A stretch of DNA of 64,000 bases, taken from contig NZ_AUMQ01000016.1 in assembly GCF_000430765.1 (NCBI RefSeq), positions 248,001 through 312,000 on the forward strand, given 5' to 3'. This DNA comes from Peribacillus kribbensis DSM 17871 (GTDB lineage Bacteria > Bacillota > Bacilli > Bacillales > DSM-1321). The notes beneath the pieces were generated by a model, which worked only from the letters and a program-made list of their open reading frames with translations, was not told where the DNA came from and made no database searches. This document shows positions 25,613 through 33,394 of the stretch, piece after piece (positions within the stretch are counted from its first letter, which is position 1; each line of letters begins with the position of its first letter). The position numbers and the translations under genes are program-made.

Positions 25613-25648
25613 GTTATTCGACTAATCTGCCCTGTTAGTTGAATAAGA
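25613..25648 (-). repeat. Dispersed hairpin repeat
   Basis: 'TTATTCGACTAATCTGCCCT' then GTTAGTTGAATAAG; the CTTATTCAACTAA arms extend the stem well beyond the core. The stop of the neighbouring pseudogene frame (25622-25624) lies inside it. Confidence 0.75.
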
Positions 25649-25838
25649 AAATCGCCAACATACATTAACAGAGCCAAAAACAAAGAAAATCAATAAACAA
25701 ATAACCAAATATAAAAATGCTTGACCAGTTGAAGTTTCACTAAGAAAATTGTGAATGCCAATGGCACGAAGTATGGAACGAAATAACAACGGAAAGAATT
25801 GCAGCGATCAATATAGAAATAAAGACTCTTTTGCCCAT
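25622..25838 (-). pseudogene. Small membrane protein gene with a frameshift
   Basis: ATG 25838 (GGGTGG upstream) begins 'MGKRVFISILIAAILSVVIS'. A one-base shift near 25790 moves into 'LFRSILRAIGIHNFLSETST' and a second hydrophobic segment 'AFLYLVICLLIFFVFGSV', ending 'SYSTNRAD', whose last codons come from the hairpin repeat. About 72 residues in the repaired form. The family is not recognised. Confidence 0.45.
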
Positions 25839-25960
25839 AAAATTCCACCCGTATTTCACTCTTATATATTTTTAATACATAAGGTCGAAAAAGGCCTCAA
25901 ATTCCTCCACCTAAATGACCAATAGACAATTCAACTTAATAAAAATTATACCATTCCTTC

Positions 25961-26037
25961 TTCAGCTAAAACGCTCCGTTTATTGAACAAGAAAAGAGGC
26001 TGCTTAGCAGCCTCTTTATTTAACTAACGCACCCGTT
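25961..26037 (-). repeat. Composite hairpin repeat used as an IS110 insertion site
   Basis: A diverged unit ('CAGCTAAAACGCTCCGTTTA'), the hairpin GAGGCTGCTTAGCAGCCTC (25995-26013), then 'TAACTAACGCACCCGTT' (26021-26037), where the repeat is cut and IS110 left-end sequence begins. Confidence 0.8.
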
Positions 26038-26700
26038 CGTATTATAAGGTCAGCCAGATATTTGGTTGATCATTTTTTATATCGATATATGATAGCGGTA
26101 GCCGGGGTAGAACGGATGCACCCGTGGGACTAAGCATAGATCCCGTCAAGTAAACAGTTCGCCCCCTACTTGTAGAAAAACGATTGAGGCTGGTTGGGAC
26201 TAGATCCCGTATAACAAGCGAAGCTGTCATACTACAAGAAGGATTAGGGGTACCGGTTAGTTTTTAGGAGGAGGAGATCTAAGAATGAATCCAGTGGTAG
26301 GTCTGGATATCGCAAAAGGTGAAAGTCAGGTTCAAGCATACTTGGAAAAGAAAAAACCTTATAAAAATAGTTTTAAGGGGGCACATACCCTCGAAGGATT
26401 AGAGAGCTTATCTTTATTTCTTCAAGACATCGAAAGTGTGACTGGAGTTCGTCCTCCCATTGTTTTAGAATCCACAGGACATTATCACACACCTATTGTT
26501 CAATACTTTGAGGAAAGAGATTATTTAATGATTATCGTGAATCCCCTTATCTCTTTTCGGGCAAAGAATTCCAGTTTACGAAAGGTAAAGACAGATGTGA
26601 TCGATGCCCACCACCTCTGTGAGCTGTACTATAAAGAGGATTTAGAGCCTTATAAAAAACGTGGAATTCAGTTATTAAATCTGCGTACTATAAAACTAAG
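26038..26700 (+). mobile_element. IS110-family element, left part only
   Basis: It starts CGTATTATA at 26038, inside a hairpin repeat. It has about 245 non-coding bases (as in IS110 members whose bridge RNA precedes the recombinase) and then the N-terminal half of the recombinase. The right half is missing. A matching left end is at 17825-17884, and a recombinase C-terminus lies on the other strand at 27598-27990. Confidence 0.85.
26041..26284 (+). ncRNA. Candidate IS110 bridge RNA region
   Basis: The non-coding left end of IS110 elements encodes a bridge RNA whose two loops pair with target and donor DNA. Here two similar stem-loops are visible, 'GGGACTAAGCATAGATCCC' (26126-26144) and GGGACTAGATCCC (about 26190-26203), each followed by GT. 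Just before the first is GCACCCGT (26118-26125), identical to the 8 bases at 26029-26036 in the repeat into which the element is inserted. That is what a target guide should look like. The RNA boundaries are not determined. Confidence 0.6.
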
Positions 26701-26782
26701 TAAAAATCTAACTATTTGCGTCAATATCCAACTATCCATAATATTTAAGCCTTTTGTTAAATCTATAATCATATCATTATAA
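26285..26782 (+). pseudogene. IS110-family recombinase, N-terminal half
   Basis: ATG 26285 follows AGGAGGAGG. Residues 1-138 are the RuvC-like DEDD domain: D in 'VVGLDIAKGESQ', E in 'IVLESTGHYHTPIVQYF', and D-x2-D in 'KTDVIDAHHLCELYYKED'. After about residue 138 the frame runs into unrelated sequence ('TIKLSKNLTICVNIQLSI') and stops. The coiled middle and the Transposase_20 domain with the catalytic serine are lost (full length is usually about 400 residues), so it cannot recombine. Confidence 0.88.
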
Positions 26783-27163
26783 AAAATTCCAAAAAAGTAT
26801 CTTTATTCAAAATTCTGCCTCTCACACAATTCCTTTTTCTATATTATCAATGCCTTATGGATTAAACTGTACCGTTTGCATTAGAGAACGGGATTGCCGC
26901 AGCCATTCCATCTTTCACATAAGCACACGTAGCTTTAAGTGCATTTCTTCACAAGTAAAGGATTAAAAACAAAAATCCTAAATTAATCCTGACATTAGTA
27001 CAAAACCAATCATAATAGCTAAAAGAGATAACGAGTAGTAATATTAACATTTCGTTATTTTCTTGCTCTATTGTTGTTCATCCACAAATATTCTCCGGTT
27101 ACCTGGTTTCTATTTGTAAATCGAGGGTAAAAAGAACAGATAACCTTCGAGGAGAGAAACAAA
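26783..27163. other. Intergenic region, no gene seen
   Basis: AT-rich. A decayed composite repeat may be present at about 26890-26945 ('GATTGCCGCAGCC', 'AAGCACACGTAGCTTTAAGT'). No frame is supported. Confidence 0.3.
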
Positions 27164-27394
27164 ATGGCAATCGAACAAAGAAAACGATATATTGTAAAAC
27201 TAGAGAGAAATAGTGAAACACTCCAGATTGTCATAGTTGCTAAGAACCTGGAGTGCATGTATAAACAAGTTTACCGACTATACGGAAATTTCCTTACTGA
27301 TGAAAAAGGAAAAGATACTGGAACAATATCGTTTGAAGAAGTATCTTTATCTCCTCACATACAGGAAAAAACATATTTACTAACAAAAGATTAA
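27164..27394 (+). CDS. Unrecognised 76-aa protein
   Basis: ATG 27164 has CGAGGAGAG upstream, and a U-tailed terminator follows the stop. The product is basic at first ('MAIEQRKRYIVKLERNSETL'), then 'LQIVIVAKNLECMYKQVYRL' and an acidic 'DEKGKDTGTISFEEVSLSP', a small alpha/beta protein by appearance. It has no membrane segment or known motif. The clean signals at both ends make it likely real. Confidence 0.6.
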   Translation: MAIEQRKRYIVKLERNSETLQIVIVAKNLECMYKQVYRLYGNFLTDEKGKDTGTISFEEVSLSPHIQEKTYLLTKD

Positions 27395-27397
27395 ATT

Positions 27398-27431
27398 CAC
27401 CAAAAAAAGGGCTTGAAAAAGTCCTTTTTTT
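27398..27431 (+). terminator. Intrinsic terminator
   Basis: AAAAAAGGGCTTGAAAAAGTCCTTTTTTT: an A-rich/GG stem ending in seven T. Confidence 0.75.
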
Positions 27432-27597
27432 ACTTCAAAAAAACGCGTTGTATTAATTAACGTTATTTAACTAAACTGGCTAATAGGAGTCGAGAACTTC
27501 TTATTAAGATATATTTTCTTCCGTGTTTTACTTTTTAAAAACATGCCAAATAACTCTCCAACTATCAATTGGAAGGTTTTCATAAGGTGCAATTTTC

Positions 27598-27990
27598 ATG
27601 TGGATTAAGCCAAGTCTAGGAATTGTTCATTCCTTTTTAGGATTGAATAAATCCAGTGTAAGAGCATGTTTACACAAGCGATCATTGCTACTTTTGAAGG
27701 CTTTCCCTCATTTCGTTTTCAATCATAATATTCTTTTAATTTCTTGTTTCCGGAGCTTTTTATACCGCATAATACGGCCATATACAGAGTGTACCGTAAA
27801 CGGCTTGAACCTCTTTTTGTAATATGATTGATCGTAGCTGTAAACTTACGCTGATGATTAGACACTAGGATCGATTCCAGCATATACTACAAGTTTTTTG
27901 GGGTGATTAAACCGGTCAATTTCCCCGATATCGGAAATAATCGTTGCCGCGGTTTTTCCTACTATCCCGGGAATGGATTGGATAATTTTA
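27598..27990 (-). pseudogene. IS110-family recombinase, C-terminal remnant
   Basis: Read leftward, 'IIQSIPGIVGKTAATIISDI' and 'LVVYAGIDPSV' are the Transposase_20 signature. After stops and shifts come 'SGNKKLKEYYD' and 'EGKPSKVAMIACVNMLLHWI', then 'YSILKRNEQFLDLA', the usual family tail. Several frame breaks make it a pseudogene. It is on the opposite strand from the N-terminal half at 26285, so it is either from a second element or was separated by an inversion. Confidence 0.8.
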
Positions 27991-28122
27991 TATTAGCTTA
28001 ACAAGATACTTCAAACAAAAGTTTGGATTACTCGTTGATAGATTAATACACTCGTAGTTAAATAATCTCCTTATTTACAAATCGAAGGCAATCATTCTAG
28101 TAATAATGCCCCGTAGGAATAT

Positions 28123-28413
28123 CTAAGTTTTTTCATTACTAATTAAGGAATCAATATACTCTTTTGCTTGCACTAATCCAAAACCAGTAACCGTTCTTAA
28201 TCTTTTAATCGCCTTAATTCTTTTACCTTCTGCAATAAGACCTTTCAATTCAGCAACTATCTCTTCCGGAACCTGATCAGTTACTCCAATATGCTTAGCG
28301 ATTTTATCTAATTTTAGTTTTAATTCGGCAATTTCACTGCGTAATAGGCGATTATCTATTGCCATACTTACCAGTAAGATTCCTCCAATAATCCAATGAA
28401 AATATTCATCCAT
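28123..28413 (-). CDS. L7/L12 C-terminal-like membrane-anchored protein
   Basis: 96 residues: an N-terminal hydrophobic helix ('HWIIGGILLVSMAID'), a coiled-coil-like 'RSEIAELKLKLDKIAKHIGV', then 'LKGLIAEGKRIKAIKRLRTV' and 'GFGLVQAKEYIDSLI', which resembles the C-terminal domain of ribosomal protein L7/L12. Such anchored L7/L12-like proteins are frequent in Bacillus; they are not ribosomal and have no firm function. ATG 28413 has AAAGGAGA upstream. Confidence 0.78.
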   Translation of the reverse strand: MDEYFHWIIGGILLVSMAIDNRLLRSEIAELKLKLDKIAKHIGVTDQVPEEIVAELKGLIAEGKRIKAIKRLRTVTGFGLVQAKEYIDSLISNEKT

Positions 28414-28811
28414 TCAATCTCTCCTTTACTCATAATACAGGAATATTCTTTAAACATTCTCCTAGTCTTAATTAATCCTCCATCAGCCAATGCGAACGGC
28501 TTCAACGGATTAAAATCTATTTTCACGAATATAACCCCATAAGTCATATCGGGTAAGGTGATTAGGGTTTTTGATGCTTAAAGCAATATATTTTCCCATT
28601 AAATTTCTTGTTGGACAAACTGAACCGTTACCCTTTTTCAGATACCTTTACGCCACATAGACTGTCAGGTATAAATACTATTTTATATTCTGGATCTAAC
28701 TCTTCTTTTACTTTTTAAGTAAGATGTTCCCCTTTTATTATGTTCATTAATAGAGATTATATAGACCAGTCCATTGATATAACTCTAAAAAAACACCCCG
28801 AGGGATGACCT

Positions 28812-29057
28812 TTAAAATTTAATGTTATTCATGTTACCCCATATTTCATTTGCTTTTTTTTCTTCTTCCTTCACTTGAGTATCAGTGGTAACCATAACAT
28901 AACTTACATTGTCTAAATTCAGGATTTTTTCATCTACCTGGAGCCATCTTTCGCTACGTTCTAATATTTTTGAATAGTCGTAGCTTTCATTCTCTACAAT
29001 ATTCGTTTGTACCTTTTCACCATTATTCATGTAAAAAGTAATATAAAAGGTCTCCAT
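28812..29057 (-). CDS. Unrecognised 81-aa protein
   Basis: ATG 29057 follows a very strong AGGAGGGGGTGGGG. The product starts as beta strands ('METFYITFYMNNGEKVQTNI'), then 'ERSERWLQVDEKILNLDNVS' and a charged tail. It could be a small single-domain beta protein. The family is not recognised. The longer start at 29114 would read through the ribosome site and is rejected. Confidence 0.6.
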   Translation of the reverse strand: METFYITFYMNNGEKVQTNIVENESYDYSKILERSERWLQVDEKILNLDNVSYVMVTTDTQVKEEEKKANEIWGNMNNIKF

Positions 29058-29191
29058 TGTGTTTCCCCACCCCCTCCTGTCTAAACTTCGACAGGAGGAG
29101 ATATTCTCCTGCATATCCTATAGTTTTGATTAACAAACCAATGTAAAAACCTATAAAATATAGTAGTAGCAATTGGATAGGAGGGATTTAA

Positions 29192-29311
29192 GTGAAGATG
29201 GTAATTTTTGCACTTCTGCTGATTTATTTGATAATCTGTACGAATGTAAAAAATTTATTGTCTTGTTTACTCGAGGATGTTTTCATCCTTAGTAAACTTC
29301 CACTTAAATAA
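29192..29311 (+). CDS. Small membrane peptide (39 aa)
   Basis: GTG 29192 has ATAGGAGGG upstream. The peptide has one hydrophobic helix ('MKMVIFALLLIYLIICTNV') and a short tail 'LEDVFILSKLPLK'. The family is not recognised. The strong ribosome site is the main support. Confidence 0.45.
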   Translation: MKMVIFALLLIYLIICTNVKNLLSCLLEDVFILSKLPLK

Positions 29312-29705
29312 AATTTATTGCAACCTTCCTCTTGATTTCCCCATCCAGTACTGTTCCATCCGGAACATCTACCTGTTGCAACTACGGTAACTTACTTGTT
29401 ACTTCGTTGTTATGCCGTGTATATAACTTTATTGTTTTAGTCATAGATGATTAGTCTCCTTAAAAATTAGACTGAATTGAGACTCCAGGTTCGTGTGTCT
29501 TGGAGTCTTTTTATGTGCAAATAAAAAAGTCCTACCGATTATATAGGACTCTTAAAAATAACAAAACATTTGAACGAGCAAACCGCCATTTGCGCTACCC
29601 TAAATGTATTAATATTTTTTAGGGCTTCATTATTTTGCAAGTCTGTCGCAATTACTTTTGTCATGAACAAATCCCCCAATTATTTATATCGATGTAAAAT
29701 ATCTT
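29312..29705. other. Intergenic region with a terminator at 29480-29513
   Basis: GACTCCAGG...CTTGGAGTC followed by TTTTTATG (about 29481-29512) is a clear terminator. The preceding 'ACTGTTCCATCCGGAACATC' stretch may be a remnant of a gene. No frame is supported. Confidence 0.5.
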
Positions 29706-30017
29706 TCAAATCTCCACCTCCTGCAAGAATTTTTTATCTTCCTCATTTTCAGCTGGAGCTGCTTTAACCTTCTCAACATAATCCTTCATTGCAAGCTGTA
29801 GGATCGCAAGTTGCATTGAGCTGACTTCATTAAAATAGTTGCATCGTTTCCTCATATGCCGCGCGCTGTTTGTTTTCATAGGCGACCACTTCGCCATAAT
29901 GTCGTTCGCAATAATACTCAGAAATTCTGTCCTTGTTTTTCCAGTCATAAATAAGCTTGAACCATTCGACTTCATTATTTCGCCTGTTACAGAATAAACA
30001 ACGATATGATTAATCAA
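29706..30017 (-). CDS. Doubtful 103-aa frame
   Basis: The last part ('VSSMQLAILQLAMKDYVEKV' and 'ENEEDKKFLQEVEI') looks like real acidic helical protein, while the first part is irregular. I suspect a frameshifted or N-terminally rearranged small gene. There is no clear ribosome site at 30017. No family is recognised. Confidence 0.3.
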   Translation of the reverse strand: MINHIVVYSVTGEIMKSNGSSLFMTGKTRTEFLSIIANDIMAKWSPMKTNSARHMRKRCNYFNEVSSMQLAILQLAMKDYVEKVKAAPAENEEDKKFLQEVEI

Positions 30018-30046
30018 AACTCATTTCCTCAGATAAAACCTCCAGG

Positions 30047-30214
30047 TTATTTGTTACGTTTAAAATCCATTGACCATATTAGAATTAAAATTACAATCCA
30101 CCAAAAAATATCAGAATAAGATGGTTTTACAAGATAAATATCAATAGCAGCCAGGGCAACATATATAAAGGTTAATAGAATTTTTATTTCACTTTTTGTT
30201 CCCTTTGATAACAT
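30047..30214 (-). CDS. Small two-helix membrane protein (55 aa)
   Basis: ATG 30214 to TAA 30047-30049: 'MLSKGTKSEIKILLTFIYVA', then a second hydrophobic segment 'DIFWWIVILILIWSM' and a basic tail 'DFKRNK' (positive-inside). It overlaps the end of the upstream frame (30189-30435) by about 26 bases, suggesting translational coupling. The family is not recognised. Confidence 0.5.
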   Translation of the reverse strand: MLSKGTKSEIKILLTFIYVALAAIDIYLVKPSYSDIFWWIVILILIWSMDFKRNK

Positions 30215-30435
30215 GAAAAGCTTTTTTCTTGTCTGTTGGAGTGCTATAGAGTGGAACTTTAGGCTCGCCCAGAGGCTGCAAGCTTAATCGAAGCACTCTT
30301 CTGAACAATGCTGGATCAACTAAATGATTGTCTTTCTTGAAGATTATCTTGTCATCCTCTCTAGGAAACGAATCAAAAAATCTAAATCGTCAGTTTCAAG
30401 TCTCCTTCCCCTAAGATGATAATTTCTAGTCTCAT
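30189..30435 (-). pseudogene. Small gene with one frameshift
   Basis: ATG 30435 has a perfect AGGAGG and starts 'MRLEIIILGEGDLKLTI'. A one-base shift near 30380 is needed to continue as 'FRFFDSFPREDDKIIFKKDN' and 'LFRRVLRLSLQPLGEPKVPL', ending 'HVIKGNKK'. Repaired length is about 82 residues, and the total of 247 bases is not divisible by three. The family is not recognised. Confidence 0.5.
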
Positions 30436-31289
30436 ATGAATTCCTCCTGGTTGCAGAAGATTCCTTCAGAGATCAACACCTTATTGCTTCACTACCTTAA
30501 ATAACTGAATTTAACCTTTTTTTGTAGGTTTTTCTTCATAAGAGATGCTATTCTTTTGTTCTCTATACAAATGATTATAGGAAGCTTCCTTAGTTTGCTT
30601 CTCCGACCAGATGTAACAAATGCATGGTCTATTCGAAAGCCATTGCCCAGGCTGCTATACCATATTCTTGATTCGTATTAAATCTCTCCAACAAACAATA
30701 TAACCAAAATTATCAAAGCATAGAATTGTTCAGCTTTGACTATAAAACATTTAAATAGTTACTACAATAGCACCAGCAAGTAGTATTCAGAGCTTGCTGA
30801 TTTCTTGATCTTTATTTCCTAATAGTTTAATAAATAACCATTCAAAAATAAATCCGGACTTAAAATTGTTTAATACTCATCATTAAAAAAGACCATTCTA
30901 TTAGGATCGTTGATCCACTTTTCTTTTGGTGAAAAATGAATCTGTGAACGGTGCTTTTCTTTATACATTTGTCTCCCCCACCGTTAGCCACCCCTGAATC
31001 ACAAAAATTAGCGATTCACCACAGAGAATGATAATAGTTAGACGTGTCAATACTAATACTGACCTTAATTTAGTCCACCCAATATATAAAATAACGCTGA
31101 CCTCTATTTTTAGAAGTTTGAGCAGAGTATTCATAGTCATTGCCTTTTTTCCAATATAGAGGAAACTATTTTCATGGTAGTTAAAGAAAATGTGTAGTTT
31201 GCCGGGGAAACAGGACTAAATTTAAAATATTTGATAAGATAATGCAATACTTGATAGCAAATACGGGATCGAAAGGAGGAAAATATCAC
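30436..31289. other. Long non-coding stretch
   Basis: About 850 AT-rich bases. I see possible short gene remnants but no frame with a ribosome site. It is one of the emptiest parts of the window. Confidence 0.35.
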
Positions 31290-31481
31290 TTGAAATACAT
31301 TAAATCGCAAATGAAACAGCTGATCAAAGAAAATAAAGAATTGCAAAATCGTTTAAAAGAAATGATGGATGAACTCAACCTTGAGAAAAACTTTGCCCTG
31401 AAGGCTTTGTACCATGCAGAAGTTGCTGAAGGAGGAAAATATCAGGTAGCATACCAAGCACTTGACTTGCCTAAGGGGTAG
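31290..31481 (+). CDS. Small coiled-coil protein (63 aa)
   Basis: TTG 31290 follows AAAGGAGG. Residues 1-40 form a coiled coil ('SQMKQLIKENKELQNRLKEM'), followed by 'GGKYQVAYQALDLPKG'. The sequence AAGGGGT at the last codons pairs with ACCCCTT just downstream and forms a hairpin near the stop. The family is not recognised. A longer start at 31242 lacks a ribosome site. Confidence 0.55.
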   Translation: MKYIKSQMKQLIKENKELQNRLKEMMDELNLEKNFALKALYHAEVAEGGKYQVAYQALDLPKG

Positions 31482-32116
31482 GTCAATCTGCCGACCCCTT
31501 CTTGGCTTCAAGCACCGGCAATATCCCCCCTTGTGTTTTTTATTCGTTCTTTATTTACTTTTCCGTTAAAGTTCTCCCATTAGGAGTTAGGTTAATCTCC
31601 TCATGCATCAGATTGCGGTTTTCCCGCGTTTCGAAGCTGTTGCTAGAAACTAAGTTTATTAAATAAGCTCGTCCTGCAATGACGGAAAATATGGTAAGGT
31701 TAATAAGAGCGTTATGTTGCCTGCTCTAATCATGGCCACACCAGTGAAGAGTCCTTTTAAGTCTACAATCGAAGAATTCCACCTTTGGCCGTAGCTGTAG
31801 TCTTACATCCCGGACCCATGACGGCAGTCATAGCAAACACAACTGTCAGAGCGGGACGGCAATGGTTTTTCGTACGTCCATCACGACTGGTTTCGCGGGG
31901 ATGTCAATCCTATATTGTATATAGATTTTCAGCATGGGTAGGAAGATGAGAATAGCAATGATGATACTCGAAATGATATTGTAGGTTACATTTCAGGTTA
32001 GCACTTGGGGCCAAGAACAAGCAATTATTTCTCCTGCCGGATTAGCAGAACTTGATAGTAAGGAATGTTATTACCTTTGGATGGAATATAATAATTAGTT
32101 GAAAGGGAGTTTTATC
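31482..32116. other. Intergenic region with a decayed membrane-protein remnant
   Basis: On the minus strand short segments such as 'IAILIFLPMLKIYIQYRIDI' (about 31910-31970) and 'LTIFSVIAGRAYLINLVSSN' (about 31635-31700) look like pieces of a membrane protein broken by several stops. The family is not identified. Confidence 0.3.
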
Positions 32117-32299
32117 ATGCGAGTAATAAAGACGAGCAAAAAGGATGGAAAATCAAAACAGCTCTCATTTGAAATGGCAGTGAGGGAGCTTTACAATACT
32201 GGTACATGGGAAGGTGACCTTGATAAAATAGCCGAATTGCTTAATGAGCAAGGAAAGCTCTTGACACGATATGCCACCTTTGAGATAGAGGGAAGATAG
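32117..32299 (+). CDS. Unrecognised 60-aa protein
   Basis: ATG 32117 has AAAGGGAG upstream, and a terminator follows. The product is a small alpha/beta protein, 'MRVIKTSKKDGKSKQLSFEM' then 'LYNTGTWEGDLDKIAELLNE' and 'RYATFEIEGR'. No family is recognised. Start, ribosome site and terminator are all convincing. Confidence 0.6.
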   Translation: MRVIKTSKKDGKSKQLSFEMAVRELYNTGTWEGDLDKIAELLNEQGKLLTRYATFEIEGR

Positions 32300-32306
32300 T
32301 GGTCAG

Positions 32307-32340
32307 AGGACTTCACACCTTGAAGTCCTTTAATTAATTT
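32307..32340 (+). terminator. Intrinsic terminator
   Basis: AGGACTTCA/TGAAGTCCT stem (about 32307-32330) followed by TTAATTAATTTTG. Confidence 0.7.
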
Positions 32341-32386
32341 TGTTTACAGTGCTTTACCGTATATTGAATTTACAATTTAACGTTCA

Positions 32387-32421
32387 GGTCGCAAAAAGAA
32401 AAGAACCGCCGCAGCGATCCT
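32387..32421 (-). repeat. Short dispersed repeat, 3' flank element (copy B)
   Basis: Identical over 35 bases to 16623-16657. It lies 37 bases beyond the stop of the minus-strand yabR-like gene, so both copies occupy the same place relative to a gene. Confidence 0.75.
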
Positions 32422-32457
32422 CTGTTCTAAATGATGAAGAAATGAAAACGCAGCAAG

Positions 32458-32892
32458 TTAACCACGTCTTCCTCCTCGTCCACCTCGTTTTCCTTCCGTA
32501 TTACGTTTTAGAGAAGTTAAGCTCTCTTCACTTCTCTTTAAGAATTGAGACATTTTATCCTCAAAGGTTTCTCTTGGTTTAAAGTTACCTTTAGAACGAT
32601 CATTCCCTCTTCCTTGAGCTGGGCGAGGACGTTCCTTATAAGAAGATTGCCTTTCAGGTTTATCTATGGTTTGCTTAATGGATAAGGCAACCTTCCCTTC
32701 TTTCTCACTTAACACTTTTACTTCAACGATATCGCCAATTTTCAAATGATCATTAACATCTTTTACATAGCTATCAGCAACTTCGCTGATATGCACAAGA
32801 CCTGTTGTTCCTCCAGGTAATTCTACGAATGCTCCAAAATTAGTGATACCAGTTACTTTCCCTTGTACCTTACTTCCTATTTCTATTGACAT
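32458..32892 (-). CDS. yabR: S1-domain RNA-binding protein, YabR-like
   Basis: 144 residues. The S1 OB-fold covers about 4-72 ('VQGKVTGITNFGAFVELPGG', 'GLVHISEVADSYVKDVNDHL', 'KVALSIKQ'). A basic, disordered tail with 'GGRGGRRG' at the very end is typical of YabR. S1 proteins of this type bind RNA or ribosomes. In B. subtilis yabR sits by divIC; here it is alone, so this may be a second copy. ATG 32892 has GAGGAGGC upstream. Confidence 0.85.
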   Translation of the reverse strand: MSIEIGSKVQGKVTGITNFGAFVELPGGTTGLVHISEVADSYVKDVNDHLKIGDIVEVKVLSEKEGKVALSIKQTIDKPERQSSYKERPRPAQGRGNDRSKGNFKPRETFEDKMSQFLKRSEESLTSLKRNTEGKRGGRGGRRG

Positions 32893-33003
32893 TAAAAAAT
32901 GTGCCTCCTCGATATGTTACAAACAGTTTATTATAACAAAGGAATAGTTGTAATATCAAATTAGATAGTTTATAGATAGAATTGAAGCACCTAAATCAGA
33001 CTT

Positions 33004-33326
33004 CAACCAACGCACCAGTTTGTTCAACAAACATGAATAGCTTCGTTTAGAAATTATTAACTTGAAAATTCAACATTACTTGCTGTTCCTTTGGGAAGGA
33101 AAGCGCATCTTCTGTAAAGAAAGAATAGATAGTTTCATTTCTTCAGACCACTTTTTTATATCATTTTGACTTTAGTTATCCAAAACATTCCTCGGCAGCC
33201 TCATAATAAACCGGCTCGATTACTTTATTTTCCATTAGATTAGAAATTCAAGATATAAAAACAAATTCCTTCTTCAACCAACCTGCCCCATTAGCAATAA
33301 GAAAAAGCCGTCTCATGGCGGCTCCT
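33004..33326 (-). repeat. Two hairpin-repeat copies flanking a non-coding stretch
   Basis: 'CAACCAACGCACCAGTTTGT' at about 33011-33030, and 'CAACCAACCTGCCCCATTAG' (33276-33295) followed by AGCCGTCTCATGGCGGCT (about 33305-33322). The second copy has the order of the two hairpins swapped relative to the usual composite. Confidence 0.6.
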
Positions 33327-33394
33327 ACTCCAGAGAACGAATCTGCAGTGAAGAAGGATAAGAAAATAGTCACAGAATTTAGTTGATATCCTTT

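Noticed and set aside
9346-26037. Hairpin repeats read as a CRISPR array
   Set aside because: Spacing is irregular, genes lie between copies, and there are no uniform spacers or cas genes.
20091-26037. A true integron
   Set aside because: No integrase, attI or asymmetric attC bulges can be shown; kept only as an analogy in the findings.
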